Below, piece after piece: positions 8,521-17,499 of a stretch of DNA of 64,000 nt. Origin of the DNA: Pseudomonas asplenii (lineage in GTDB: Bacteria > Pseudomonadota > Gammaproteobacteria > Pseudomonadales > Pseudomonadaceae); NCBI RefSeq assembly GCF_900105475.1, contig NZ_LT629777.1:1054001-1118000 (forward strand). Direction: 5' to 3'. Each line of letters opens with the position of its first letter. The first letter of the stretch is position 1. The position numbers and the translations under genes were made by a program. Below the pieces are notes generated by a model that was not told the DNA's origin, ran no database searches, and saw only the letters and a list, made by a program, of their open reading frames with translations.

Positions 8521-10261
8521 AAGCATCCGCGCCGTCTTTGACCACAAGGATATCTTCCATGATCAGGTACTGCAGGTCGGAGCCGAAGAACATGTTCAGC
8601 GCATCGGTCGGCGAGCAGATCATCGGCTCACCACGACGGTTCAGCGAGGTGTTCAGGGACACGCCGTTGCCGGTCAGTGTTTCCAGGGCCTTCATCATGT
8701 CGTAGTAGCGCGGGTTGTATTCGCGCTTGAGCACCTGGGCACGGGAAGTGCCGTCTTCGTGGACGACTTCCGGCACACGGGTTTTCCACTCCTCGGCCAC
8801 TTCGAAGGTGAAGGTCATGAACGGCGCCGGGTGATCGATCTTGATCATCTGCGGCGCAACGGTGTCGAGCATCGACGGGCAGAAAGGCCTCCAGCGCTCG
8901 CGGAACTTGATCTGGTGGTTGATCCGGTCCGCCACACCGGCGACGCTCGGGCAACCGATGATCGAGCGACCGCCCAGGGCACGCGGACCGAACTCCATAC
9001 GGCCCTGGAACCAGGCTACCGGATTGCCGTCGACCATGATCCTGGCGATCTGCTCCGGCATATTGTCCAGCTTGCGCCACTTCGGCGCATTCGGGTGCCG
9101 GGCACAGGCCGCGATCACATCTTCGTTGCTGTAGGCGGGGCCGAGGTAGACGTGCTCCATCTTCTCCACCGGCACACCGCGGGCGTGGGACACGTAGGCT
9201 GCCGCGCCGACCGCCGTACCGGCATCGCCGGACGCCGGCTGGACGAACAGCTCCTTGAGGTCATCACGGGCGATGATCTTCTGGTTCAACTTGACGTTCA
9301 GCGCACAGCCGCCAGCGAAGGCCAGCTTGCCGGTTTCCTTGAGGACGTCGCCCAGATAGTAGTCGATCATCTGCAGCGCGAGCTTCTCGAACAGCGCCTG
9401 CATGCTGGCCGCATAGTGGATGTATGGCTCATCGGCGATATCGCCTTCACGCTTGGGCCCCAGCCACTCGATCAGCTTCGGCGAGAAGTAGAAACCCTTG
9501 CCCTTTTCCTTGTAGCGGCGCAGACCGATGACGTTGGCGTAGTCGGTGTTGATCACCAGTTCGCCATTTTCGAAAGAGGCCAGACGCGAAAAGTCGTACT
9601 TGCTGGCATCGCCGTAAGGCGCCATGCCCATCACCTTGAACTCGCCATCGAGCATTTCGAAGCCGAGGAATTCGGTGATCGCGCCATACAGGCCGCCCAG
9701 GGAGTCCGGATCGAAGAACTCCTTGATCTTGTGGATCTTGCCGTTTTCACCGTAGCCGAAGAAGGTCGTGGCGTATTCACCCTTGCCGTCGATCCCGAGG
9801 ATCGCGGTCTTCTCCTTGAAACCGGAGCAGTGATAGGCGCTGGACGCGTGGGCCAGGTGGTGCTCGACCGGCTCGATCTTGATCTTTTTCGGATCGAAGC
9901 CCAGTTGCTCCAGGCACCAGACGATTTTATTGCGATAGCGCTTGTAGCGACGGTTGCCCATCAGGATCGCATCGAGGGCGCGATCCGGGGCGTACCAGTA
10001 ACGCTTGGCGTAGTGCCAGCGAGCCTTGCCGAACAGGCTGATCGGGGCAAACGGGATCGCCACCACATCGACATCGGACGGCTTGATGCCTGCCTGCTCC
10101 AGGCAGAACTTCGCCGATTCATAGGGCATGCGGTTCTTTGCATGTTTATCGCGTACGAAGCGCTCTTCTTCGGCGGCCGCAATCAGCTTGCCGTCGATGT
10201 AAAGGGCTGCGGAAGGATCATGGCTAAGGGCGCCGGACAGGCCAAGAATCGTCAATGCCAC
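8504..10261 (-). CDS. wapO: Carbamoyltransferase WapO
   Basis: WapO transfers carbamoyl from carbamoyl phosphate to the core heptose II, a mark peculiar to Pseudomonas LPS. The 585-residue protein has NodU/HypF architecture: an ASKHA/Kae1-like N-terminal domain (LGLSGALSHDPSAALYIDG, the metal-binding HHLAHASSAYHCSG near 138-151, GIDGKGEYATTFFGYG) and a C-terminal YrdC-like carbamoyl-binding domain (RMEFGPRALGGRSIIGCPS, later SLNRRGEPMICSP). The start is GTG at 10261. A 170-base gap separates it from the PA5006-like gene, so it probably has its own promoter and heads the wapO-wapH-mig-14-dnpA group. Confidence 0.9.
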   Translation of the reverse strand: MALTILGLSGALSHDPSAALYIDGKLIAAAEEERFVRDKHAKNRMPYESAKFCLEQAGIKPSDVDVVAIPFAPISLFGKARWHYAKRYWYAPDRALDAILMGNRRYKRYRNKIVWCLEQLGFDPKKIKIEPVEHHLAHASSAYHCSGFKEKTAILGIDGKGEYATTFFGYGENGKIHKIKEFFDPDSLGGLYGAITEFLGFEMLDGEFKVMGMAPYGDASKYDFSRLASFENGELVINTDYANVIGLRRYKEKGKGFYFSPKLIEWLGPKREGDIADEPYIHYAASMQALFEKLALQMIDYYLGDVLKETGKLAFAGGCALNVKLNQKIIARDDLKELFVQPASGDAGTAVGAAAYVSHARGVPVEKMEHVYLGPAYSNEDVIAACARHPNAPKWRKLDNMPEQIARIMVDGNPVAWFQGRMEFGPRALGGRSIIGCPSVAGVADRINHQIKFRERWRPFCPSMLDTVAPQMIKIDHPAPFMTFTFEVAEEWKTRVPEVVHEDGTSRAQVLKREYNPRYYDMMKALETLTGNGVSLNTSLNRRGEPMICSPTDALNMFFGSDLQYLIMEDILVVKDGADAYDTLG

Positions 10262-10431
10262 AGGGGTCTAGCCTCTTTAAGTCTGCATGCAGGCGGCGAT
10301 GCGCCTTGAGAAAATGTGTCCTCGCAAGGGGCGAGAAACAGCTAAAGGGCGGGATTATAGCGTAAAAGTGGCGACAAGCCTCTAGCGGCAAGCCGATCGC
10401 CGCGCAGCAAGGGCTCGCGGCGATCACACGG
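10262..10431. promoter_or_regulatory. Intergenic gap with a perfect 10-bp inverted repeat
   Basis: The gap separates the PA5006-like gene from wapO. It holds GATCGCCGCG (10395-10404) and CGCGGCGATC (10416-10425), a perfect 10-bp stem with an 11-base loop just after the PA5006-like stop. There is no T-tract on the minus strand, so it may be a stabilising hairpin or a decayed REP rather than a classic terminator. The A+T-richer stretch 10340-10380 is a candidate promoter area for wapO; no clear -35/-10 pair could be fixed. Confidence 0.5.
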
Positions 10432-11889
10432 TCAATTGGCCGGTTCGGGAGTCTTGGGCAGCCGCCCGTCTATGACCTGATACAACGCACTGCTCTCAGG
10501 CCAGTTGCGCATGAACCGCGCACGATCACGGGCATAAGCCGGGGCAAAGCTGCTTGCAGAATGATGCTGGCGCAGCGAGTCCAGATCGATCAGCGTCCAG
10601 CGCCCCTCGTGCCAGAACAGGTTATGCCCCTTGAAATCGCCATGGCTGATGCGCTCGCGAATCAGATCGGCAAACAGTTGATCCAGCGCCTGCAACTCTG
10701 CCTCGGGCACAGCGCCGTTATCGACATAGGGTGCAAAGCGCTCAATGATATCCGGCCCCGGCAGATACTCGGTGACCAGATAGGCCTGGCGCCGCAACCC
10801 GCAAAAACGCTTTTCCAACACCGCCAACGGTCTGGGCGTGGCAATTCCCAGAAACGCCAGGCGATTGCCTTCGCGCCACGAATGCCAGGCACGACTGGGG
10901 CGCCAGAAACGCTTGAGCCAGTGGACAAAACCCTTGATGTTGTAGCGTTTGAGCAGCAGCGTGCGGCCAGTGTCTGTCTCGATTCGACCGACACTGGCCG
11001 CGCCGCCCGTCTTGTACAGGTGACCCTGGTCGAGCAGGCGATCGGCCTGGGCCAATACCGGCAGCATGGCCGCCTCTTCCTCGCGACGCACCGCGCGCAA
11101 GGCGAACGCTCCGCGCTGCACACTGAACAAGGTGCATTCACGCCCGACCTTGCCGAGAAAGTCCTTCAGGCGCCAGCCACGGATTCTTTCGACCTGCTTG
11201 AGCAAGGCTTCCAACGGCAAGGCATGCTCGGCGTTGCTCAGCAGGTAGTGCACCAGCAATTCTTCGATGAAGGGTTCAAAGTGCCGGGGCAACTGAGCAA
11301 AAAACACCCCGAGGTTTTCCAGCACTTTCTGCCGGGACAACGGCTTGCCCGCTTCTTCGGCACGAATCCCCGCGCCATCGATCAGGTGCAGTTTGCCGTC
11401 ATGACGCAGCAGGTTGTCCAGGTGCAGGTCTTCCTGCCACAAACCCTTGCCGTGCATCTGCGCAATTGCGCTCAGGGCCTCTCCCAACACCTGCTGCTGC
11501 TCATCAGCCAGGACCGGTAGCGCCTCGACCTGTTTCCAGGCGTCAGCCAGGCTTTCGGCACCCTCCAGGAATTCGAAGAGCAGCCAGCCGCCCTCGCCTT
11601 CCTTCAGGCCGTCAGCCAGCAACAGCGGCGTGGTCAGTCCCTGTTCAGCGAGCAGACGCACACCTTGCAGCTCCCGCTGGAAATGCCGAGCGGCCTTGCC
11701 GCCTACCAGCAACTTGGCCAACACTGTGCGGCCCCGCCAGACCCCGGCACCGACATAACGCTGGCCAGGCAACACCCGCAACAGACTGAGCAATTGCAAT
11801 TGCGCGGGACCGGCGGCATCCGCCAGTTCGATGCTCAACGGCAGGACCGGCGTACGCCCGGCAGACTTCAACTCGGAGAGATGCATCAA
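10432..11889 (-). CDS. Tandem lipopolysaccharide kinase-like protein (PA5006-like)
   Basis: Predicted LPS-core kinase with two kinase-like domains in one 485-residue chain. Domain 1 (about 30-280) has YVGAGVWRGRTVLAKLLVGG, the catalytic-loop-like QEDLHLDNLL near 155-165 and LIDGAG. Domain 2 (about 285-470) has LLLKRYNIKGFVHWLKRFW, SHGDFKGHNLFW and LIDLDSL. Both keep a catalytic Asp and a following Asn, so both could be active. No signal peptide or membrane segment is seen; it should act on nascent core in the cytoplasm. Its ATG overlaps the wapQ stop by four bases. It is the last gene of the waaF-led operon. The sugar position phosphorylated is unknown. Confidence 0.8.
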   Translation of the reverse strand: MMHLSELKSAGRTPVLPLSIELADAAGPAQLQLLSLLRVLPGQRYVGAGVWRGRTVLAKLLVGGKAARHFQRELQGVRLLAEQGLTTPLLLADGLKEGEGGWLLFEFLEGAESLADAWKQVEALPVLADEQQQVLGEALSAIAQMHGKGLWQEDLHLDNLLRHDGKLHLIDGAGIRAEEAGKPLSRQKVLENLGVFFAQLPRHFEPFIEELLVHYLLSNAEHALPLEALLKQVERIRGWRLKDFLGKVGRECTLFSVQRGAFALRAVRREEEAAMLPVLAQADRLLDQGHLYKTGGAASVGRIETDTGRTLLLKRYNIKGFVHWLKRFWRPSRAWHSWREGNRLAFLGIATPRPLAVLEKRFCGLRRQAYLVTEYLPGPDIIERFAPYVDNGAVPEAELQALDQLFADLIRERISHGDFKGHNLFWHEGRWTLIDLDSLRQHHSASSFAPAYARDRARFMRNWPESSALYQVIDGRLPKTPEPAN

Positions 11890-12638
11890 CGACTCCCCTT
11901 CTTGCTACGCCGTGCGCCCAGACGCTGCAGCCAGGCATCCACCAACGAACTGTCCACCGGCTGATCGAGATAGGCTGCCAGCAAGGAGCGCACATCGGCC
12001 TCACTCCAGACCGGCGCCCGACGCAGTAGAGGCTCCAGATCCTTAACCCGATCACGTTGACCGAACAGCAATGGCCGGGTCTTTTCCAGGTCGATCAACT
12101 GCGCCTGGTAACCGTCCGCCGCCTCTTGCAGGAAAATGTGCTTGGGATAGAAACAGCCGTGGATCTGCCGTACCCCGTGCAGACGCCGGGCCAGCAGGCC
12201 ACAGCAACGCAGGATTGCCTGGCGCTGTGCCGGCGCCAACTGCGACCACTGCTCCAGCAAAGAATCCAGATCGTTCCAGCCATCCAGCGCCCGGGTCAAC
12301 AACATGGCCCGACGCTCGCCTTTCACCACACGTTCACCGAAGAACACCGCCTGCAACGCTGGAATCTCCAACTGCTGGTAGCGGTTGATATTACGGAACT
12401 CGCGAGAGAAGGTCGGCTCTCCGAGGGGACGGTGCAGGGAGCGCGTCAGATAATTGCTCTGGCGCTTGAGGTAATACCCATGCCCTTCCAACTCCAGTCG
12501 GTACACGCTGCTCCAGCCACCACCGCTGGTGTTGGGCTCATCCACCGCATCCAGCGCCTTGTTCCACAGCGCATCGAAATTGCCGAGCCCGTGGCGCTCG
12601 AGCAATGGGCGGTCGACAGCCGCCAGGAAGTCGGTCAT
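11886..12638 (-). CDS. wapQ: LPS heptose kinase-like protein WapQ
   Basis: Corresponds by position and length (250 residues) to PA5007/WapQ, a predicted core kinase of the InaA/KdkA group. N-terminal part: SSVYRLELEGHGYYLKRQSN near 43-62 with the likely ATP-anchoring Lys, and PTFSREFRNINRYQQLEIPA. The catalytic loop reads IHGCFYPKHIFL, so the usual HxD Asp is Cys, while LIDLEKTRP supplies the metal-binding Asp. In the related WaaP the loop is HRDCYICH. The enzyme may use a variant mechanism or be inactive. Four-base overlaps link it to wapP upstream and the PA5006-like gene downstream. Confidence 0.78.
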   Translation of the reverse strand: MTDFLAAVDRPLLERHGLGNFDALWNKALDAVDEPNTSGGGWSSVYRLELEGHGYYLKRQSNYLTRSLHRPLGEPTFSREFRNINRYQQLEIPALQAVFFGERVVKGERRAMLLTRALDGWNDLDSLLEQWSQLAPAQRQAILRCCGLLARRLHGVRQIHGCFYPKHIFLQEAADGYQAQLIDLEKTRPLLFGQRDRVKDLEPLLRRAPVWSEADVRSLLAAYLDQPVDSSLVDAWLQRLGARRSKKGSR

Positions 12639-13369
12639 TCCCGTCCCTCGAAAAATCTCAACACGTGGCGAATGCGCCTCTTGTCTGCAGCATTCAGGCG
12701 TGTACGTTGGCGATACTGCAGGTAAAACCGCAGCCGCTGGGTAGCCGACAAGTGATACTTGGCAACCTTGTCCAGACAGGCCAGGTCCTTGGTGATCCGA
12801 TAGCGCAGCCAGAAACCGCGCCAGAACTCACCATTGGGGCAATCGATCAGGAACAGCCGAGCCTGGTCATCGACCAGCAGGTTGCGCCACTTCAGATCGT
12901 TATGGGTAAAACGCTGATCGTGCATGATACGCGTGTAATGCGCCAACTGCCGGCTGACGCCATCGACCCAGGCACGATCGCGCAACAATGGGTCGTTGCG
13001 GTTGGCCAGAGCAGACATATCCTCGGTATTGGGCAACTCGCGGGTAATCATGGCCCCGCGATGATAGGCCGCACCACGACGCTCCAGCCCCCAACCGACG
13101 ACATCGGCGGTCGGGATGCCCCACTTGGCGAAACGCTTGAGGTTCTGCCACTCGGACTTGACCCGTGGCTTGCCGACATAACGGCGCATGCCCTTGCCTG
13201 CACCGCTGTAACGCTTGACGTAATAATTGACCCCCTCGCGCTTGACCCGGATGACCTCGGACAACGGGTCACGCGTCAGGCGCTCGCCTTCGAGGGCGAA
13301 CACCGCCTCCAGGCTGCCGAAATCATCCGCCAACGCAGCGTATTCGGGTTCCAGTTTCCAACCCGACAT
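12635..13369 (-). CDS. wapP: LPS core heptose kinase WapP
   Basis: WapP (PA5008) is needed for phosphorylation of core heptose II in pseudomonads. The 244 residues have a compact protein-kinase-like fold: REGVNYYVKRYSGAGKGMRR near 48-67 with the ATP-binding Lys, SEWQNLKRFAKWGIPTADVV, the intact catalytic loop FTHNDLKWRNLL and the DFG-like LIDCPNGEFW. The stop overlaps the wapQ start by four bases and the ATG overlaps the waaP stop by one base (TGATG). A cytoplasmic site is expected since no signal sequence is present. Confidence 0.84.
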   Translation of the reverse strand: MSGWKLEPEYAALADDFGSLEAVFALEGERLTRDPLSEVIRVKREGVNYYVKRYSGAGKGMRRYVGKPRVKSEWQNLKRFAKWGIPTADVVGWGLERRGAAYHRGAMITRELPNTEDMSALANRNDPLLRDRAWVDGVSRQLAHYTRIMHDQRFTHNDLKWRNLLVDDQARLFLIDCPNGEFWRGFWLRYRITKDLACLDKVAKYHLSATQRLRFYLQYRQRTRLNAADKRRIRHVLRFFEGRE

Positions 13370-14175
13370 CAGAGCGCATCCCCATAGCGCTGTTTGCGCT
13401 GGTAAAGCCGCTCGGCCTTGCCTTCCAGCCAGGCCAGCAGAGGGGCTTCATCACGCAGGATCTGTCGCAGCGGCTGCTGGAAATAATCACGCAGGAAACG
13501 CAGCTTGTCGCGACGCGTCAGGCCGATCTCCAGCGCCGAGAAGTACAGCGCCGCCAGATCCTTGTTACGCCAGCGCCGGGTGATGACCGAGCGGGTCTGT
13601 GCCCGGTGCAGGTCGATCACCGAGAGCTTGAAATCATCGGCCGTGACCGGCTTGTCGGTATGCAGCAGGAAGTGACAGATGTAGCAGTCGCGATGATTGA
13701 CTCCGGCGCGGTGCATCATGCCGGTCATGCGCGCCACTTCGGCGATCAGCGCGCGCTTGAGTCGCGGCTCCGGCGGCTGCCGGACCCAGTCGATACTGAA
13801 GTCTTCGAGGCTGATCGTCGGCGCCAGTTCCTCGGTGACGATAAACGAGTGCTGACCCGCAGGATTACTGCCGCGCTCACCATAGGCAACAGCGGTCATC
13901 GTCGGCACGCCAGCTGCCTGCAGGCGCTGAATCGCCCGCCACTCCTGCCCCGCGCCCAACACCGGCAATTTGGCGGTGAGCAGGTTCTTGAAGATCTCGC
14001 CCCAGCCGATGCCACGATGAATCTTCACGAAAAAGCCATGACCGGCGACCTCGGTACGCAAGGTCCGACGCGCCTCCAGCTCACGGTAAACCTCGCCCTG
14101 CAAGCGCTCGACCTCGGCGAACGCGTCGCGTCCGGCCCAGAGGCTCTTGAAGGGTTCGGCAAGGATCAACTTCAT
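13369..14175 (-). CDS. waaP: Lipopolysaccharide core heptose I kinase WaaP
   Basis: Phosphorylates O4 of heptose I in the inner core; in P. aeruginosa it is essential and required for LPS export. The 268 residues equal the PAO1 protein in length. Key motifs: GHGFFVKIHRG near 45-55 with the ATP-site Lys, GWGEIFKNLLTAKLPVLGAG near 57-76, VTEELAPTISLEDF near 113-126, and the catalytic loop HRDCYICHFLL with Asp163, the residue number known for the PAO1 catalytic Asp. VIDLHRAQTR follows as the metal-binding segment. It overlaps waaG upstream by four bases and wapP downstream by one base. Confidence 0.93.
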   Translation of the reverse strand: MKLILAEPFKSLWAGRDAFAEVERLQGEVYRELEARRTLRTEVAGHGFFVKIHRGIGWGEIFKNLLTAKLPVLGAGQEWRAIQRLQAAGVPTMTAVAYGERGSNPAGQHSFIVTEELAPTISLEDFSIDWVRQPPEPRLKRALIAEVARMTGMMHRAGVNHRDCYICHFLLHTDKPVTADDFKLSVIDLHRAQTRSVITRRWRNKDLAALYFSALEIGLTRRDKLRFLRDYFQQPLRQILRDEAPLLAWLEGKAERLYQRKQRYGDAL

Positions 14176-15296
14176 CGATGCTGCTCCGCCAGAATCACAT
14201 CCGCAGCGTGCTGCGGCATGCTATAGAGGTCGGCCGTCTCGGCGAAGGCCAGACCGTTGCGGCTCCATGCCGTGCGCGCCGCCCCATCGGACAGCATCCG
14301 GTTCAGATATTGATTGAGCTGGTTCTGCTCGAACGGCTCGTCCAGCACCAGGCCGCCATCGGCCTCGGCAATGTAATGGGCATAACCGCAGACCGCACTG
14401 ACCAGCACCGGCAAGCCGGACACCAGGGCTTCCAGCAGCACGGTACCGGTATTTTCGTTATAGGCCGGGTGAATCAGCAGGTCGGCGCCCAACAGGAAGC
14501 GCGGGATATCGCTACGCCCCTTGAGAAACTGCACGTGCTCGCCCAACCCCAGCGCAGCACTCTGCACCTGGAATACTTTGGGGTCGTCCTGGCCGATTAC
14601 AAATAGCCGGGTGCGTTTTTTCAGTTCCGCAGGCAATGCCGCCAAGGCCTTGAGGCTACGATCGACCCCCTTGGTCTTGAACCCGGAACCGATCTGCACC
14701 AGCAGATAATCGTCGTCCGCCAGCTTGAACTCACGGCGGAACTCGGCGCGGATCTCGGCCGCATTGGCCGGCGCGCGCCGATCCTGGGCGATCCCAGGAG
14801 GCAGCAGATGGAAGCGCTCCAGCGGCGTGTCGTAATGCTTGATGAACAGCGGCTGCTGGACCTCGGAGATCATCAGGATCTCGGTCTTCGCATCCCGGGC
14901 AAACACCGCCCGCTCGTACTCGGCGAAGTGCTTGTAGCGCCCCCAGAAACGGTACAGCGAATGACGCAGGTTTTGCGCCTTGTCCTCGAAGCAGCCGTCG
15001 GCGGCGTAGTACACGTCCAGCCCCGGCATCTTGTTGAAGCCGATCAGCCGGTCGACCGGACGCCTGGCCAGATCGGCCTCCATCCAGGCGCTGAGTTTCT
15101 CGTTGCGGCGATGGTTGGACAGCGCCTTGACCGGCACCACCAACACTTCGAAGTCCGGAGGAATATCGCCCTCCCAGATCAACGTGTAGACACGGATCTG
15201 GTGGCCGCGCCGCTGGCACTCCAGAGCGATACGCATGAAGTCGCGCTGCAGGCCGCCGAACGGAAAATATTTGTACAGGACAAAAGCCAGTTGCAT
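14172..15296 (-). CDS. waaG: UDP-glucose:heptose I alpha-1,3-glucosyltransferase WaaG
   Basis: Adds the first hexose of the outer core (in pseudomonads probably a GalN precursor) to heptose I at the cytoplasmic membrane surface. 374 residues, GT-B fold: MQLAFVLYKYFPFGGLQRDF at the start, basic membrane-facing helices (NHRRNEKLSAWMEADLARRP), the donor-site stretch IGSGFKTKGVDRSLKALAAL and the GT4 motif HPAYNENTGTVLLEAL. The frame is open 28 codons further upstream, but that part lies inside waaC out of frame. The ATG at 15296 overlaps the waaC stop (TGATG) and gives the standard N-terminus. Confidence 0.92.
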   Translation of the reverse strand: MQLAFVLYKYFPFGGLQRDFMRIALECQRRGHQIRVYTLIWEGDIPPDFEVLVVPVKALSNHRRNEKLSAWMEADLARRPVDRLIGFNKMPGLDVYYAADGCFEDKAQNLRHSLYRFWGRYKHFAEYERAVFARDAKTEILMISEVQQPLFIKHYDTPLERFHLLPPGIAQDRRAPANAAEIRAEFRREFKLADDDYLLVQIGSGFKTKGVDRSLKALAALPAELKKRTRLFVIGQDDPKVFQVQSAALGLGEHVQFLKGRSDIPRFLLGADLLIHPAYNENTGTVLLEALVSGLPVLVSAVCGYAHYIAEADGGLVLDEPFEQNQLNQYLNRMLSDGAARTAWSRNGLAFAETADLYSMPQHAADVILAEQHR

Positions 15297-16357
15297 CAAT
15301 GCCGCTCCTCGGCCAGTAACAACGCGCTCAGCCGACTGGCGACACGTTCGGGGTTGAGGCGCGTGAAGCACAATGGCCATTCACGCTTGAGGTCGAAGCG
15401 CTGCTGGTCTTCGGTGGTCGGCACATACGTGCATTTCTTTTGCAGACAGGGTGCGCAAGGGAAGTTGCTCGCCAGGTGAATCTGCGACTTGCCATAGGCA
15501 CCGGTGAGCCCAGGGTTGGTCGGGCCAAACAGCGATACGGTCGGCACATCCAGTGCTGCAGCAAGGTGGCCGAGCCCCGTATCCACGGCGACACAGGCAC
15601 TGGCCCCGGCGAGCACCTTCGCCACACCGGCCAGATTCAGCTTGGGTAGCACCACTGCATTTCTCAGACCACGGGCGATACGCTCGGCGCGCGCCTTTTC
15701 GACCGGATTGCCCCAGGGCAGGCGCACCTCGACACCCAACTGTCCCATACGCTGGGCCAGCTCCCGCCAATAGCTTTCCGGCCAGTGCTTGGTGTCCCAG
15801 GTGGTACCGTGGAGAAACAGCACGAACGGATTTTTGCGTGGCAACTCCACCAGGCGCTCGACGTCGAGCCCATAATCGCCCAGCCCCTTGGGCAGATCGT
15901 AGCCCAGGGCAACCGCGAACAACTGGCGCACCCGCTCGACCGCATGCTGACCCCGGGCAACGGCCAGACGCCGGGAATAGAAACGGCTGGCCAGCGGCTC
16001 ACGGGCCGAATGCTTGTCCAGGCCGGCAATCGGTCCTTTCGCATAACGGGTCAGGAACGCGCTTTTCACCAGACCCTGCGCATCGATCACCAGGTCGTAT
16101 TGGTTCGCGCGCAGGCTTTGCTTGAAGCGTTTCCACTCACCACTCTTGAAAGTCTGCCAGAGGTTCTTGCGCCAGCGGCGGACCGCCACCGGAATCACCT
16201 TGTCCACTACCGGGTGCCAGCTCGGGATCTCGGCAAAACCTTCCTCGACCACCCAGTCGAAACGGATGCCGGGAATCGCCCGGGCCGCATCGGTCAGCGC
16301 CGGCAGGGCATGAATCACGTCCCCCAGGGAGGATGTCTTGACCAGCAATACGCGCAA
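15296..16357 (-). CDS. waaC: Lipopolysaccharide heptosyltransferase I WaaC
   Basis: Transfers L-glycero-D-manno-heptose to Kdo2-lipid A, the first inner-core step. 353 residues, GT9 family: (M)RVLLVKTSSLGDVIHALPA at the N-terminus with the catalytic-region SLGDVIHALP, LVIDAQGLVKSAFLTR near 100-115, LHGTTWDTKHWPESYWRELA near 185 and VAVDTGLGHLAAALDVP near 260. The start is TTG at 16357. It lies one base after the waaF stop, with GAGG 9 bases upstream, and gives the conserved N-terminus; the 16 extra upstream codons lie inside waaF. Second gene of the operon after waaF. Confidence 0.92.
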   Translation of the reverse strand: MRVLLVKTSSLGDVIHALPALTDAARAIPGIRFDWVVEEGFAEIPSWHPVVDKVIPVAVRRWRKNLWQTFKSGEWKRFKQSLRANQYDLVIDAQGLVKSAFLTRYAKGPIAGLDKHSAREPLASRFYSRRLAVARGQHAVERVRQLFAVALGYDLPKGLGDYGLDVERLVELPRKNPFVLFLHGTTWDTKHWPESYWRELAQRMGQLGVEVRLPWGNPVEKARAERIARGLRNAVVLPKLNLAGVAKVLAGASACVAVDTGLGHLAAALDVPTVSLFGPTNPGLTGAYGKSQIHLASNFPCAPCLQKKCTYVPTTEDQQRFDLKREWPLCFTRLNPERVASRLSALLLAEERH

Positions 16358-16358
16358 G

Positions 16359-17393
16359 TTACTGGACCTCGACCGGAGCGCCCTGCAGGCGCTGCAAGGC
16401 TTCACTCACAGGCGTCGGCAACAGTTGGCGCAGACAGTTGTAGTGACCGAAACGGCAGGTGCGCTCAAAGCAGGGACTGCACTCCAGGCCCAGGCGGACG
16501 ATTTCCACCTGGTCAGCCAGCGGCGGCGTGAAACCCGGCGATGTCGAGCCATAGACCGCCACCAGCGGGCGATTCAAGGCCGCAGCCACATGCATCAGCC
16601 CCGAGTCGTTGGACACCACCGAGTCGGCACAGGACAGCAGATCGATCGCCTCGGCCAGCGACGTGGCGCCACTGAGGTTCACCGCCTCTTCGCGCAGCCC
16701 GGGAATCAGCCGCTGACGGATATCCTCGCCTACCGCATGATCATTCTTCGAACCGAACAGCCAGACCTGCCAGCCCTCGCGGATCTTCATCTCGGCGACT
16801 TTCGCGTAATGCTCCGATGGCCAGCGCTTGGACTCGCCGAATTCGGCCCCTGGGCACAGGGCCAGCACGGGGCGATCGAGCGCCAGCTCGAACTTGCTCA
16901 ATGCCGCCTCACGACTGGCCGGTTCAATCTGCAGGCGCGGACGCGGATAAGGCGTCGGCAATTCGGCACCCGGCTCGTAGGCCAGGGCCATGAACCGCTC
17001 GATCATCAGTGGATAACGTTCCTTGTCCAACTTGCGCACGTCATTGAGCAGACCGTAGCGGAACTCGCCGCGCCAGCCGGTACGCTTGGGGATGCCGGCA
17101 AAAAACGGCACCAGTGCCGACTTCAGCGAGTTGGGCAAGAGAATCGCCTGATCGTACTGGCCACTCAGGGATTTACCGATCCTGCGCCGGGTCGCCAGGT
17201 CGAGTACGCCGTGACCGAGTGGAAAGCTCAAGGCCGCACGAACTTCGGGCATGCGTTCGAGAATCGGGCGGCTCCACTCGGGAGCCAGCACATCGATCTC
17301 GCACTGCGGGTGGCGTTGTTTCAGGCACTGGAACAGTGTCTGAGCCATCACCATGTCACCGACCCAGCTGGGCCCAACGATGAGAATTTTCAT
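16359..17393 (-). CDS. waaF: Lipopolysaccharide heptosyltransferase II WaaF
   Basis: Adds the second heptose to heptose I of the inner core. 344 residues, GT9 family, normal length: MKILIVGPSWVGDMVMAQTL at the start, LLPNSLKSALVPFFAGIPKR near 88-107, LCPGAEFGESKRWPSEHYA near 183 and SNDSGLMHVAAALNRPLVAVYGS near 260. It is the first gene of the leftward core operon; glnE stops 107 bases upstream with a hairpin in the gap. waaC follows after a single base. GGAA precedes the ATG by seven bases as a weak ribosome-binding site. Confidence 0.93.
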   Translation of the reverse strand: MKILIVGPSWVGDMVMAQTLFQCLKQRHPQCEIDVLAPEWSRPILERMPEVRAALSFPLGHGVLDLATRRRIGKSLSGQYDQAILLPNSLKSALVPFFAGIPKRTGWRGEFRYGLLNDVRKLDKERYPLMIERFMALAYEPGAELPTPYPRPRLQIEPASREAALSKFELALDRPVLALCPGAEFGESKRWPSEHYAKVAEMKIREGWQVWLFGSKNDHAVGEDIRQRLIPGLREEAVNLSGATSLAEAIDLLSCADSVVSNDSGLMHVAAALNRPLVAVYGSTSPGFTPPLADQVEIVRLGLECSPCFERTCRFGHYNCLRQLLPTPVSEALQRLQGAPVEVQ

Positions 17394-17413
17394 AAATATT
17401 CCGGAAACGATCA

Positions 17414-17432
17414 GGGAGGCCTGTAGCCTCCC
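17414..17432 (-). terminator. Hairpin between glnE and waaF
   Basis: A perfect 7-bp stem (GGGAGGC at 17414-17420, GCCTCCC at 17426-17432) with a five-base loop lies 67 bases past the glnE stop. It has no run of T after it on the minus strand, so termination may be partial or Rho-assisted. In PAO1 ilvE occupies this gap as I recall; no aminotransferase is present here. Confidence 0.5.
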
Positions 17433-17499
17433 CGGTCTTTGCTCATGGCTGTCCCAGGTTCTGTACGAAACTGCCCTTGCAACGGGCTTCGTTCAGACC

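Noticed and set aside
8759..10309. 516-codon plus-strand frame opposite wapO
   Set aside because: Shadow frame; wapO on the other strand has clear motifs end to end.
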